Positions 28,430 to 37,725 of a stretch of 64,000 nucleotides of DNA are shown in pieces; the first letter of the stretch is position 1, and every line of letters begins with the position of its first letter. Where the stretch lies: positions 1,550,001 through 1,614,000 of the forward strand of contig NZ_CP139558.1 of NCBI RefSeq assembly GCF_034262375.1, written 5' to 3'. A program made the translations under genes and the position numbers. The notes beneath the pieces were generated by a model. That model ran no database searches. It had not been told where the DNA came from and saw nothing but the letters and a program-made list of their open reading frames with translations. This DNA is from Mucilaginibacter sabulilitoris. GTDB taxonomy: Bacteria > Bacteroidota > Bacteroidia > Sphingobacteriales > Sphingobacteriaceae.

Positions 28430-30363
28430 TAGGGTTTATCGGTTCGGAAAGGTGCGGCAGGTAAACCTTCTTTGTTAATCAGGTTCGGGTTAACCGGATC
28501 GTCGGCCCAGGCATAACGTACATACATCGGATGAGGTACTTCATCACTTGTTAGCACGACTGTATTATTTTCAATTTTTGCCTTCGCCCAAACAAATACC
28601 TTGTCAGCTCCAGCAATTGCGAACTCCTGTGGCTCCTCATTATCTTTGGTGACTAAACCAAGGCCGACCGACTTAAAAACAACGGTGATTTTATTGTCAT
28701 CAATGGTTGCTGATTGGAAAACCGGTCCCGAGGCTACTACCTCATTATCATGATAAGCTGTTTTTTGCGCTGCTAAGGCAAGTCGCTCGCCTACTTCCTT
28801 TTTCGCATCGGGGTGAATATCATTCCACTCACCAATATCAATAGCCACGGCCATAGCTGTGTTTGGAACGGATAATGAAGCTGCCTGCGCCTCGCGAAAG
28901 GCGGCCCATTGACTTTCGGAAGGTAAATAATTCATGTCCATGAATCCGGGGAGCTGAACAAAAAGAAACGGCGCATCCGGATTTTGGAATTTTTGCCGCC
29001 AGTCGGCAATCATTGCCGGTTGTAGGTTAGCATACTGGTCAGCTTTACCTGTATTTGCTTCCCCCTGGTACCACAGAAATCCTTTAATTCCATAATTAAG
29101 CAAAGGGGCAATCATGGAATTATACAATGCAGTTGGCTGATTTTGAGCGTTAAAGCTACCTCCACCCGAGAAAACGTGCTGCGGAACTTTTACGAGGCCA
29201 ACCTTGTATTGCCAGTATCCGGTCAGGTCAACCGTGTCGGCCCCGGCAATAAGTTGATAAGGTTTATCAGGCACAAAGCCACCTTTACCGGCGTTATTGG
29301 TAACGCGCACCACGAACAAGTTTTTGCCCGGTTTCAGTACCCCTTCGGGAATGGTATAACGCCGTTGCGGATACATATAAGCGGTGGTACCAACTTGCTT
29401 TCCATTGATGTACATGACATCCGCGTCAACGATACGACCCATAAAAACCTTTGCCGGCGCGGTAAGCATTGACTGTGGAATATTAAACTCCCGGCGATAC
29501 CATACTACACCATCCAGGTTATGAACGCCCTGATCTTCCCAATAACCAGGAACTGCAATTCTGCGCCATCCTTTTGGTATGTAATCGGGGGCGAACCACT
29601 TTTCGGTTAGCCCACGATCTTCCGGCTGATGCAGCGGGACAGCATGTACCGGCCCTCTTTTCAATTTGTTAACGAAGGCCGTGTCTCTGTTCCTCGTTGC
29701 TATATTTTCAATGTCTGGAAAAGTTTTAAGACTTTCATCACTCATCCAGGCCTCAATCGGAGTACCGCCCCAACTTGCGTTGATTAACCCAATAGGGATG
29801 TGATATTTTTGATAAAGTGCGTCAGCAAAAAAATAAGCAACAGCAGAAAATTCGCCAATATTGACTGGTTCGGTTTTTTTCCATGAACCACCAGGGACAT
29901 CCTGTTGCGATTCCTGCATATTCGTAGCATTCGCTACCCAAAAATGCCGGATTGCCGGGTTGTTTGCGGCAGCAATTTCTTTGGCGTACCGGACACTATG
30001 TAATTTCATTTGATGAACCATATTTGACTGCCCCGAGCAGATCCATACATCACCGATAAGAATGTCAGTTAATAAAATGTGATTTGTTCCGTCAATTTGC
30101 ATGGTGAACGGTCCGCCGGCCTTCATGGGCGGTAGTATTATCATCCATTTCCCGTCAGTAGCGGTATTGGTTTTGAATGATCTGTTGTTAAACTTAACCA
30201 TAAGTTTTTCCCCTGCCGATGCCCATCCCCATACTTTTATTTTTGCGTTGCGTTGCAGCACCATACCATTACTGATCAGTTTTGGCAAGCGTACTTCCGA
30301 ATACGAAGTATATCCTACAAGCAGAAACATTGTCAATATGAACAGGCTTTTTATTTTCATCAT
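28429..30363 (-). CDS. SGNH sialate O-acetylesterase-like acetyl esterase
   Basis: The 644-residue protein has a Sec signal. The SGNH serine sits in S-G-Q-S-N-M near residue 115, and the later W-Y-Q-G-E-A-N and D-I-H-P-D-A-K-K blocks supply the other conserved residues, including the Asp/His pair. A GH2-type jelly-roll domain (about 270-400, W-Y-R-R-E-F-N and Y-I-N-G-K-Q-V-G) is inserted between the catalytic halves, as in many Bacteroidota members. It probably deacetylates xylan or its oligomers, since it shares a promoter region and operator with the divergent GH10 xylanase; sialate is the family name only. Confidence 0.88.
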   Translation of the reverse strand: MMKIKSLFILTMFLLVGYTSYSEVRLPKLISNGMVLQRNAKIKVWGWASAGEKLMVKFNNRSFKTNTATDGKWMIILPPMKAGGPFTMQIDGTNHILLTDILIGDVWICSGQSNMVHQMKLHSVRYAKEIAAANNPAIRHFWVANATNMQESQQDVPGGSWKKTEPVNIGEFSAVAYFFADALYQKYHIPIGLINASWGGTPIEAWMSDESLKTFPDIENIATRNRDTAFVNKLKRGPVHAVPLHQPEDRGLTEKWFAPDYIPKGWRRIAVPGYWEDQGVHNLDGVVWYRREFNIPQSMLTAPAKVFMGRIVDADVMYINGKQVGTTAYMYPQRRYTIPEGVLKPGKNLFVVRVTNNAGKGGFVPDKPYQLIAGADTVDLTGYWQYKVGLVKVPQHVFSGGGSFNAQNQPTALYNSMIAPLLNYGIKGFLWYQGEANTGKADQYANLQPAMIADWRQKFQNPDAPFLFVQLPGFMDMNYLPSESQWAAFREAQAASLSVPNTAMAVAIDIGEWNDIHPDAKKEVGERLALAAQKTAYHDNEVVASGPVFQSATIDDNKITVVFKSVGLGLVTKDNEEPQEFAIAGADKVFVWAKAKIENNTVVLTSDEVPHPMYVRYAWADDPVNPNLINKEGLPAAPFRTDKP

Positions 30364-30492
30364 TATATAGGTTTATTAATAGGTTGTTTATCACTTCTCA
30401 TCGCGCTAACGGTTCATTTCAAATAAAGTAGCTGCAATAAACCGGTCTTTAACTTTTACACAAAGTAAATGTGAAAAATAAAAATAATAAAA

Positions 30493-30504
30493 GCAATCGA
30501 TTGC
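30493..30504 (+). promoter_or_regulatory. Perfect LacI-type operator, esterase/xylanase divergent region
   Basis: GCAATCGATTGC, a perfect 12-base palindrome with a central CpG, lies in the 204-base divergent region, 64 bases before the xylanase ATG and 130 bases before the esterase ATG. It may control both. Confidence 0.8.
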
Positions 30505-30567
30505 ATATAAATATTTAATATGTATTTTGCAGCTGCCAATCAAGAAAACTTAAAGTTCATTTTAATT

Positions 30568-31662
30568 ATGAGAAACCATATTAAACATATAGGCGTAAAA
30601 TTATGCATAGTGCTTAATCTATTGATGGTGATGAGATCGGTTGCACAAACTGAAACTGGAAAAGAATTAAAGGAGAGCTATCGAAATTATTTTCCAATAG
30701 GAGTGGCCGTGTCTGCCCGCACATTGAAAGATCCGGCACAATCTGAATTGATATTAAGACAATTTAACAGCATTACTCCGGAGAATGCCATGAAGATGGG
30801 GCCTATTCACCCGGAAGAGAACCGGTATTTCTGGCGTGACGCCGATTCCATAGTGGCGTTTGCACAAAAACATAATTTGCGTGTAAGAGGGCATAACCTT
30901 TGCTGGCACGAACAAACACCCAAGTGGCTGTTTTACGACAAGAATGGCAAACTGGTAACTAAAGAGGTTTTGCTAAGACGTCTCAGGGACCATATTTACA
31001 ATGTAGTAGGCCGCTATAAAGGGAAAATTTATGCATGGGATGTGGTCAATGAAGCAGTTTCCGATGACAGTACCAGGTTACTGCGTAACTCCTTATGGTA
31101 CCAGATTTGTGGCGAAGATTTCATTTTAAAAGCCTTTCAGTATGCGCATGAAGTCGACCCGCAGGCGATACTTTTTTATAACGATTATAATACAGAGCGC
31201 CCTGAAAAACGTGAAAGGGTGTACAGATTGCTCAAAAAGCTGGTAGATGCAAAGGTGCCGGTAAATGCTGTCGGCTTGCAGGCACATTGGTCTTTCGATG
31301 AACCCACTTCAAATGAACTTATAGCCACCGTTAAAAAATTTGCCTCTTTAGGATTAAAGGTACAGATTACAGAACTTGATATTTCCGTATATCCGTGGGA
31401 AAAGAACCATCGTACGTTAAGGCCCGGAGAGGATACATCTTATTCGCCTGAGCGCGAGCAAAAGCAGGCTGATCAGTACGATATGGTATTTAAGGTGTTC
31501 CGGAAATATAAAAAATACATTACCGGCGTAACGTTCTGGAATGTTTCAGACCGTTACACCTGGCTGGATACCTATCCTGTTGAGGGCCGCAAAAATTATC
31601 CTTTACTGTTCGATCAAAACTTACAGCCCAAGAAAGCATACTGGCGGGTGGTTAATTTTTAA
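30568..31662 (+). CDS. GH10 endo-beta-1,4-xylanase
   Basis: The ATG at 30568 is chosen because it places the signal peptide (ending S-V-A-Q) at the N-terminus; an earlier in-frame ATG at 30520 would add 16 unlikely residues. The 364-residue product is a single GH10 domain: N-S-I-T-P-E-N-A-M-K, W-H-E-Q-T-P-K-W near 115, acid/base Glu162 in V-V-N-E-A, and nucleophile Glu269 in I-T-E-L-D. It cuts internal xylan bonds and leaves glucuronosylated xylo-oligosaccharides for the two glucuronidases. No lipobox is seen, so it is probably periplasmic. The GH115 gene begins 4 bases after its stop. Confidence 0.96.
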   Translation: MRNHIKHIGVKLCIVLNLLMVMRSVAQTETGKELKESYRNYFPIGVAVSARTLKDPAQSELILRQFNSITPENAMKMGPIHPEENRYFWRDADSIVAFAQKHNLRVRGHNLCWHEQTPKWLFYDKNGKLVTKEVLLRRLRDHIYNVVGRYKGKIYAWDVVNEAVSDDSTRLLRNSLWYQICGEDFILKAFQYAHEVDPQAILFYNDYNTERPEKRERVYRLLKKLVDAKVPVNAVGLQAHWSFDEPTSNELIATVKKFASLGLKVQITELDISVYPWEKNHRTLRPGEDTSYSPEREQKQADQYDMVFKVFRKYKKYITGVTFWNVSDRYTWLDTYPVEGRKNYPLLFDQNLQPKKAYWRVVNF

Positions 31663-31666
31663 TCCT

Positions 31667-34225
31667 ATGAAAAAAATCATAATAATCTCTTTACTTGTAT
31701 TAACGGCATGGGCCGTGCGCGGCCAGGCGCCCGGGCGCGAAAGCTATGTTACTGAAAAGAATGGAGCGGGGTATTTCCCTTTGTTCGTTGCAGAAAAACC
31801 TGTATTTATTTATACAGATGGCCGGGATTATGCAGGCGTTAAAAGAGCTGCAAACAGTATGATGGGCGATATTAAATCGGTAACAGGTAACTTGCCTAAA
31901 CTTACTGATAAGATGAATGCGAAACATATTGTGCTCATCGGAACCCTTGGTAAGAATGATAAGATTGACCAGCTGGTCAGCCGGAAAAAAATCAACGTTG
32001 CTGCAATCGAAGGCAAATGGGAAACTTACTTTATTCAAATAGTACAAAAGCCCTTTCCGGGTGTTGAAAGTGCGCTGGTTATAGCAGGCAGCGACAAACG
32101 CGGGACCATTTACGGTTGCTATGATCTTTCGGCGCAGATTGGTGTTTCGCCTTGGTATTGGTGGGCGGATGTTCCTGTCAAACACAAAAAAAACTTATAT
32201 ATACTTCCCGGCAGGCATACTGATGGCGAACCGGCCGTAAAGTATCGTGGAATATTCATTAACGATGAGGCTCCGGCATTTTCGGGTTGGGCGCACGAAA
32301 AATTCGGTGGCGTAAATCACCAGGTGTATGAAAAAGTATTTGAACTTATTCTGCGGCTTAAGGGTAATTATTTGTGGCCGGCCATGTGGGGAAACGCCTT
32401 TAATGATGATGATAAGCTAAACCCTGTATTGGCAGATGAATATGGCGTGGTAATGGGCACATCTCACCATGAACCAATGGACAGGGCGCAGCAGGAGTGG
32501 AAACGTTACGGAAAGGGTGAGTGGAATTACGAAGCCAACAAGCAAGTATTGCAGGATTTCTGGCGTAAAGGCATTGAAAATATGGGTTCAAAAGAAACCA
32601 TTGTTACCGTCGGGATGCGGGGCGACGGCGATATGCCCATGACTGAAGGTAGTAACATATCACTACTTGAAACCATTGTTAAAGATCAGCGGCAGATTAT
32701 TAAGGAGGTGCTCAAAAAAGATCCGGCTGAGGTTCCGCAAATGTGGGCGTTATATAAAGAGGTACAGGATTACTATGATAAAGGCATGCGGGTGCCGGAT
32801 GATGTTACCCTGCTGCTTTGCGATGATAACTGGGGCAATATCCGTAAACTCCCATCATTAACCGAAAAGCCACGCAAGGGCGGTTATGGTATCTATTACC
32901 ATTTTGACTATGTAGGCGGACCGCGTAACTATAAATGGCTCAATACTAATCCCATCTCAAAAACCTGGGAGCAAATGCACCTGGCTTATGCTTATAATGC
33001 GAGGCAGGTATGGATTGTTAATGTTGGTGATCTGAAGCCGATGGAGTTACCGATCAGTTTCTTTCTTGACTATGCCTGGAATCCCAGCCGCTGGACAGCC
33101 GACAATCTTCGCTGGTATACAGAGGCGTGGGTTAAACAGCAATTCGGAGCGCAGCATGTTAAAGAGATATCTGCGATACTTACCCGGTATACACTTTATA
33201 ATGGAAGAAAGAAGCCGGAACTGCTTGACCAGAATACCTATAGCCTAACCAATTACCAGGAGTTTGAGAAAGTAGTGGCAGATTATAACCAACTGAGAGA
33301 TAAAGCTGAAAGAATATCGGCCATTATTGCACCCCAATATAAAGATGCCTATTATGAACTGGTACTGCACCCGGTGCGGGCTTGTGCTAATCTGAATGAG
33401 ATGTATTTGGAAGCAGCCAAAAACAAGTACTATGCAGAGATAGGGAATGCGCAGGCTGCAAATGCAGCTGCTGTAAAAGTGAAAACGTTTTTTGATAAGG
33501 ATAAGGAAATCTCAAATTACTACAACACAGTGCTGGCTAACGGTAAGTGGAATCACATGATGGATCAAACCCATATCGGCTATACCTATTGGCAGCAGCC
33601 GCCAATCAATAAAATGCCTGATTTGGCTGAGTCAGATCCTTCCCATCCAAAATCGATCGCTTTGTTACCGGTCTACCACTCGCAGCCCACAGATCACGGT
33701 ACTCCTCCAAAGGTTTTTAACGAACATGAAGGCTATATTGCCATTGAAGCCCAATATTTCAATAAGGCTATAAAAAGCGATACAGTAAGCTGGATGGTGA
33801 TACCTGATTATGGTAATACACAATCAGGTGTTACGCCGTGGCCGGTAACTGCCTCAAGAGTGAGGTCCGCATTAAACACGCCGCACCTCGAATATGATAT
33901 AAATCTAACGGATACAGGAATGGTGTCTGTATATACCTGCGTATCGCCTACGCTCGACTTTAGGAACAAGGATGGGCTATTTTACGCGATATCTATTGAT
34001 GATGAAAACCCGCAGTTAGTTAATATCACTACTACGGTAGACGGTAAGGAATGGGCGATGGCAGTAAGCGATAATATCCGTAAGCTGGTGACTAAACATC
34101 ATATAACCAAAGCCGGCAAACATTTACTTAAATACTGGATGGTTGATCCTGCGGTAGTAGTTCAAAAGTTGATAATTGATGCCGGAGGGTTGAAGTCAAG
34201 CTATTTGGGTCCGCCGGAAAGATAG
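31667..34225 (+). CDS. GH115 alpha-glucuronidase
   Basis: The ATG at 31667 starts a clean signal peptide (ending V-R-G-Q); the upstream extension of this frame overlaps the xylanase gene and is ignored. The product has 852 residues. GH115 hallmarks are G-I-F-I-N-D-E-A-P-A, L-K-G-N-Y-L-W-P-A-M-W, G-T-S-H-H-E-P-M, V-G-M-R-G-D-G-D and L-C-D-D-N-W-G-N. The C-terminal beta-domain is present (about 690-850). GH115 enzymes remove (4-O-methyl)-glucuronic acid from internal as well as terminal xylosyl units, complementing the GH67 at 37726. The 4-base gap shows tight coupling to GH10. Confidence 0.95.
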   Translation: MKKIIIISLLVLTAWAVRGQAPGRESYVTEKNGAGYFPLFVAEKPVFIYTDGRDYAGVKRAANSMMGDIKSVTGNLPKLTDKMNAKHIVLIGTLGKNDKIDQLVSRKKINVAAIEGKWETYFIQIVQKPFPGVESALVIAGSDKRGTIYGCYDLSAQIGVSPWYWWADVPVKHKKNLYILPGRHTDGEPAVKYRGIFINDEAPAFSGWAHEKFGGVNHQVYEKVFELILRLKGNYLWPAMWGNAFNDDDKLNPVLADEYGVVMGTSHHEPMDRAQQEWKRYGKGEWNYEANKQVLQDFWRKGIENMGSKETIVTVGMRGDGDMPMTEGSNISLLETIVKDQRQIIKEVLKKDPAEVPQMWALYKEVQDYYDKGMRVPDDVTLLLCDDNWGNIRKLPSLTEKPRKGGYGIYYHFDYVGGPRNYKWLNTNPISKTWEQMHLAYAYNARQVWIVNVGDLKPMELPISFFLDYAWNPSRWTADNLRWYTEAWVKQQFGAQHVKEISAILTRYTLYNGRKKPELLDQNTYSLTNYQEFEKVVADYNQLRDKAERISAIIAPQYKDAYYELVLHPVRACANLNEMYLEAAKNKYYAEIGNAQAANAAAVKVKTFFDKDKEISNYYNTVLANGKWNHMMDQTHIGYTYWQQPPINKMPDLAESDPSHPKSIALLPVYHSQPTDHGTPPKVFNEHEGYIAIEAQYFNKAIKSDTVSWMVIPDYGNTQSGVTPWPVTASRVRSALNTPHLEYDINLTDTGMVSVYTCVSPTLDFRNKDGLFYAISIDDENPQLVNITTTVDGKEWAMAVSDNIRKLVTKHHITKAGKHLLKYWMVDPAVVVQKLIIDAGGLKSSYLGPPER

Positions 34226-34226
34226 G

Positions 34227-34270
34227 TATAATCAAAGCCCCGGCTCCTTTAGGAGGAAGCTTTGATTATA
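34227..34270. terminator. Hairpin between convergent GH115 and SDR genes
   Basis: Perfect 12-base arms (TATAATCAAAGC and its complement) bracket a shorter inner stem (CTCC-TTTA-GGAG). It lies two bases after the GH115 stop. The 170 bases from here to the SDR stop hold no recognisable gene. Confidence 0.7.
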
Positions 34271-34440
34271 TAAGTGTTCAGAAGCTTGAATTTAAGACAC
34301 TGAAGCGGAAAAACCTAACGTGTTCACGTTCACAACGTATGAACAATCATGAACATTAATGAATACTTGATAATCAGGTATTTGCATTCTTCCGGGCACT
34401 GTGGTGTATAGTCGTTTTATCAATATTGTTATGTTGATAA

Positions 34441-35187
34441 CTAAAAACCAACAGAGTTACCGCCGTCTACAACTAAAACCGTACCGGTTACATACTTAGC
34501 TGCATCAGAAGCCAGGTAGTAAACGGCTTCGGCAATATCGGTCGGTTCGCCCAACTTTCCCATCGGTGTCCTGGACATAACCTTGTTTTTCCGCTCCGGG
34601 TCGTTGTTAAGCGCCTGGGCCGACATGTCTGTAGCGATAAAGCCCGGAGCAACGCAGTTGACACGGATGCCTTTCGGCGAAAGTTCGGTTGACATAGCCC
34701 GGGTCATGCCTTCAATGGCCGCCTTGGTGGCCGAATAGGCGATAACATAGGGTATGCCGTACCTTGACGCCATTGAACTGATATTAACAACACTTCCAGA
34801 TTCTTTTTCAGTCATATATTTGATCACTTCGCGGCTAATGGCAAATACTGATATTAAGTTAGTTTGCAAAACATGCTGAAAATCTTCATCCGTAACATCA
34901 AGAAAATCTTTTTTTTGATTGATACCGGCATTGTTTACCAAAATGTCAGGTATACCATATTCTTTTACAATTTCGTTAATAAGCGCAGGAATACCCGCCA
35001 GATCATTCAAATCATATGATTTATAAACACAAAGGGGGCCAAATTTTGCGGCTGTTTCAGCCAGTTTTTGTTCGTTGCGGCTAATCATGATAGTTTTGAT
35101 GCCGTTTTCAACAAACTTCTTAGTTGTTGCTAAACCCAGGCCCGAGGCGCCGCCGGTAATGATAGCAACTTTAGTTTCAGAAATCAT
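34441..35187 (-). CDS. Short-chain dehydrogenase/reductase, probable fructuronate (mannonate) oxidoreductase
   Basis: The 248-residue cytoplasmic enzyme is a classical SDR: T-G-G-A-S-G-L-G (11-18) for NAD(P), N-N-A-G (85-88), and the tetrad Asn110, Ser138, Tyr151, Lys155. It lies 26 bases downstream of the lacI-type gene on the same strand and divergent from uxuA, and no UxuB-type long-chain dehydrogenase is present. In other Bacteroidota-like loci an SDR takes the fructuronate-to-mannonate step, so that role is inferred here. The sequence alone resembles gluconate 5-dehydrogenase or 3-oxoacyl-ACP reductase members equally well. Confidence 0.8.
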   Translation of the reverse strand: MISETKVAIITGGASGLGLATTKKFVENGIKTIMISRNEQKLAETAAKFGPLCVYKSYDLNDLAGIPALINEIVKEYGIPDILVNNAGINQKKDFLDVTDEDFQHVLQTNLISVFAISREVIKYMTEKESGSVVNISSMASRYGIPYVIAYSATKAAIEGMTRAMSTELSPKGIRVNCVAPGFIATDMSAQALNNDPERKNKVMSRTPMGKLGEPTDIAEAVYYLASDAAKYVTGTVLVVDGGNSVGF

Positions 35188-35213
35188 TTATTATTGTTTA
35201 GGTGTAAAACAGG

Positions 35214-36242
35214 TTACTTTCTTAATGAAGATTCTCGTACCAAAAGCTCGGAGCGTAAGATAACACTATGAGCAGGCTGTACGCTATCCTTGTCAGTTAG
35301 ATAATTGATCATCATTTTAGCGGCTACTTCTCCCATCTCATAGCCCTTGTAATTTACTGTGGTAAGATTTGGTTCAACCACGCAGCATGTGGGGTCATTG
35401 TTAAATCCTGCAAAGGCAAGTTGCTGGGGTATTTTAATCCCCGCCTGCTTAACCGCTAACATACAGGCAATAGCGCAAATATCATTTGATGAAAATACAC
35501 CATCCGGCAAGGGTGTCATTTGTAAAATTTGCTGAGCAGCGACGGTACCGGCGGCTGCGCTTAAATCGTTAACAATTACCAGGCTGTCGTCAAACGGTAT
35601 CCCCCTGTCTTCCAGTGCTTTTTTGTATCCGTCAAAACGATCTTTATAAACATTCCTTAGTAAGTTGCCTGTAATATGAACAATGCGTTTACAGCCCTGG
35701 TCAATCAAATGCAAGGTAATTTCATAGGCTGCTTTAAAATTATCAATATGGATAAGCGGGCAATTTTCGAGTTCAGTTACCCGGTCAAAGAATATGACAG
35801 GTGTTTTTCGTCTGATAAATTCTCTAAAGTGGTCAACATCTGTTGTATTATAAGCAAGAGATACTAACAAACCCTCCACCCGGTTATTCAACATAGCGTC
35901 AGCGTTGCTGATTTCCCGTTGCATCGTCTCCAATGACTGGCTAATGAAAAGGCCGTAATTCGCGTTGTTAACAACTTTTTCAATACCGGCAATCACATCA
36001 GACATGAAGTTGCTGTTAAGACGCGGAACAATGACTCCAATAACTTTACTTTTCTTTTTGCGTAAATTACTGGCAAAGCTGTTAAAATGATATCCCATTT
36101 CTTCGGCAGTTTTTCTAATCAGCTTTTTGGTGTTTTTGTTAACCCGGGGATGGTCTTGAAGTCCCCGGCTCACGGTAGCGGCAGAAATGTCAAGCTTTTT
36201 CGCGATATCATAAATTGTTATGTCTTTTCCGTTATCTGCCAT
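35214..36242 (-). CDS. LacI-family transcriptional repressor
   Basis: I place the start at 36242, where M-A-D-N-G leads straight into the HTH. An upstream frame extension to 36311 would run into the operator palindrome. The 342-residue product has the LacI helix-turn-helix and hinge (I-T-I-Y-D-I-A-K-K-L-D-I-S-A-A-T-V-S-R, about 8-27) and a periplasmic-binding-protein-like sensor domain (about 60-340). Divergent from uxuA with a 26-base palindrome between them, it is the likely repressor of this gene pair, itself, and the other GCAATCGATTGC sites. The inducer is probably a uronate or aldouronate, which is inference. Confidence 0.93.
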   Translation of the reverse strand: MADNGKDITIYDIAKKLDISAATVSRGLQDHPRVNKNTKKLIRKTAEEMGYHFNSFASNLRKKKSKVIGVIVPRLNSNFMSDVIAGIEKVVNNANYGLFISQSLETMQREISNADAMLNNRVEGLLVSLAYNTTDVDHFREFIRRKTPVIFFDRVTELENCPLIHIDNFKAAYEITLHLIDQGCKRIVHITGNLLRNVYKDRFDGYKKALEDRGIPFDDSLVIVNDLSAAAGTVAAQQILQMTPLPDGVFSSNDICAIACMLAVKQAGIKIPQQLAFAGFNNDPTCCVVEPNLTTVNYKGYEMGEVAAKMMINYLTDKDSVQPAHSVILRSELLVRESSLRK

Positions 36243-36300
36243 GCAGTTTTTTTTAATATAAGTTAACAGGTAAAGATAAAAAAATGAATTAGAAAATCGA

Positions 36301-36326
36301 AAAAATGGCAATCGATTGCCATTTTT
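36301..36326. promoter_or_regulatory. 26-base perfect palindromic operator between lacI-type gene and uxuA
   Basis: The palindrome is exact over 13 bases each side of the centre between 36313 and 36314, with core TGGCAATCGATTGCCA flanked by A and T runs. It contains the 12-base motif at 36308-36319. It covers the region where the uxuA -33 element should be, and lies 59 bases before the repressor ATG, so both genes would be repressed. Confidence 0.88.
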
Positions 36327-36330
36327 ATTT

Positions 36331-36338
36331 TACATTTG
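36331..36338 (+). promoter_or_regulatory. Bacteroidota -7 box for uxuA
   Basis: TACATTTG matches TAnnTTTG exactly, five bases after the operator and 19 bases before the uxuA ATG. No clear TTTG is seen at the -33 distance, where the operator lies instead. Confidence 0.6.
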
Positions 36339-36357
36339 AATTTACGAAGAAATAGCT

Positions 36358-37557
36358 ATGATACCCAATTTAGAGCAAACCTTTCGGTGGTTTGGACCAA
36401 ATGATCCGGTTACCTTAAAAGCCATCAAACAAACAGGCGCTACAGGAATAGTAACGGCACTCCATCACATCCCTTGTGGTGATGTTTGGAGCGTTGAAGA
36501 AATACAAAAAAGAAAAACATTAATTGAGAGGGCCGGCTTCAGATGGTCGGTGGTGGAAAGTGTAAATATTCATGAAAGCATTAAGATAGGTTCATTAGAG
36601 CGGGATGAATATATCAGTAAATACATCGAAACACTTAAAAACCTGAATAAATGCGGCATTGGTATTGTTTGCTACAACTTTATGCCTGTGCTCGATTGGA
36701 CGCGTACACATCTGGATTATCGTTTAAACAATGGTGCTTCGGCTTTGCGTTTTCACGCGCCGGCACTTGCAGCATTCGATTTGTATATTTTACAGCGGGA
36801 TGGCGCTTACAAAGATTTTACTCCCGAACAACAAAATGTTGCTAAAGCCTATTTTGATAGCCTCGGCGAGCAAGAAAAGGAAGTTCTGAAAAATACCATA
36901 TTGGCAGGTTTACCTGGTACAGAAGAGGTATATACCGTTGAAGAATTTAAGGAGCACCTGCAAAAATATTTAACGGTTAATGCACAAGTGCTCAAAGGTA
37001 ATCTTGCTTATTTTCTGCAATCCGTTATACCTGAAGCAGAGCGTTTAGGTATTAAAATGTGCATCCATCCTGATGATCCGCCATTTCCGGTGCTGGGATT
37101 ACCACGTGTAGTTTGCAATGAGCGGGATTTACATGAGGTAGTAAATGCTTATCCGTCACCATCCAATGGTATCACCCTTTGCACGGGCTCTCTTGGTGCA
37201 AATCCCGGGAATGATATTCCTGGTATTGTAGACCGTTTGGGCGCTCATATTCACTTTTTACACTTGCGTAATGTAAGGCTTGAACCCGATGGCAGCTTTT
37301 ACGAAGATGAGCACCTGGCCGGTAGTACCAACATGTATGAGGTGATGAAAAGTATTGTAAAAGAACAGATCCGACGAAAATTGGCCGTGAGAGATGATAT
37401 TGCCATACCAATGCGGCCAGATCATGGACATAAAATACTTGATGACTACCGTTATGATACTTATCCTGGCTACTCGGTTATCGGCCGCTTGAAAGGACTG
37501 GCAGAGTTACGCGGCCTGGAGATGGGTATTAAAAAAGGAATAGAAGAAGTAGTGTAA
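36358..37557 (+). CDS. uxuA: Mannonate dehydratase
   Basis: The 399-residue cytoplasmic enzyme converts D-mannonate to 2-keto-3-deoxygluconate. It matches UxuA end to end: L-E-Q-T-F-R-W-F-G-P-N-D-P-V near the start, T-A-L-H-H-I-P, C-Y-N-F-M-P-V-L-D-W-T-R-T, C-I-H-P-D-D-P-P near 235, G-S-L-G-A-N-P-G-N-D, and the C-terminal R-P-D-H-G-H. The His and Asp residues in these blocks are those expected to bind the metal. It is the intracellular end of glucuronate use for sugar released by GH67 and GH115. Glucuronate isomerase (UxaC) and KDG kinase/aldolase are not in the window. Confidence 0.96.
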   Translation: MIPNLEQTFRWFGPNDPVTLKAIKQTGATGIVTALHHIPCGDVWSVEEIQKRKTLIERAGFRWSVVESVNIHESIKIGSLERDEYISKYIETLKNLNKCGIGIVCYNFMPVLDWTRTHLDYRLNNGASALRFHAPALAAFDLYILQRDGAYKDFTPEQQNVAKAYFDSLGEQEKEVLKNTILAGLPGTEEVYTVEEFKEHLQKYLTVNAQVLKGNLAYFLQSVIPEAERLGIKMCIHPDDPPFPVLGLPRVVCNERDLHEVVNAYPSPSNGITLCTGSLGANPGNDIPGIVDRLGAHIHFLHLRNVRLEPDGSFYEDEHLAGSTNMYEVMKSIVKEQIRRKLAVRDDIAIPMRPDHGHKILDDYRYDTYPGYSVIGRLKGLAELRGLEMGIKKGIEEVV

Positions 37558-37647
37558 CATCAATTGATCGTCTTTTTTAATGACGGAATGCCCGCTGTTA
37601 TTAATTAATCGGCTAACTTGAAAAAATCGATAAACGTTTATATATTA

Positions 37648-37659
37648 GCAATCGATTGC
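37648..37659 (+). promoter_or_regulatory. Perfect LacI-type operator before GH67
   Basis: GCAATCGATTGC, 66 bases before the GH67 ATG. A second palindrome, TAAACGTTTA, lies at 37631-37640 just upstream. The gap from the uxuA stop to GH67 (37558-37725) otherwise shows no gene. Confidence 0.8.
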
Positions 37660-37725
37660 ATTGCTTGCTTTTGTAGGCAGGTTTGTCGAAAGCTTCATTC
37701 CAGTTGTCACCTTTAACCTGGTTTT

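Noticed and set aside
37631..37640. Palindrome TAAACGTTTA near the GH67 operator
   Set aside because: AT-rich ten-base palindromes are common by chance in such DNA. Kept only as a remark beside the operator.
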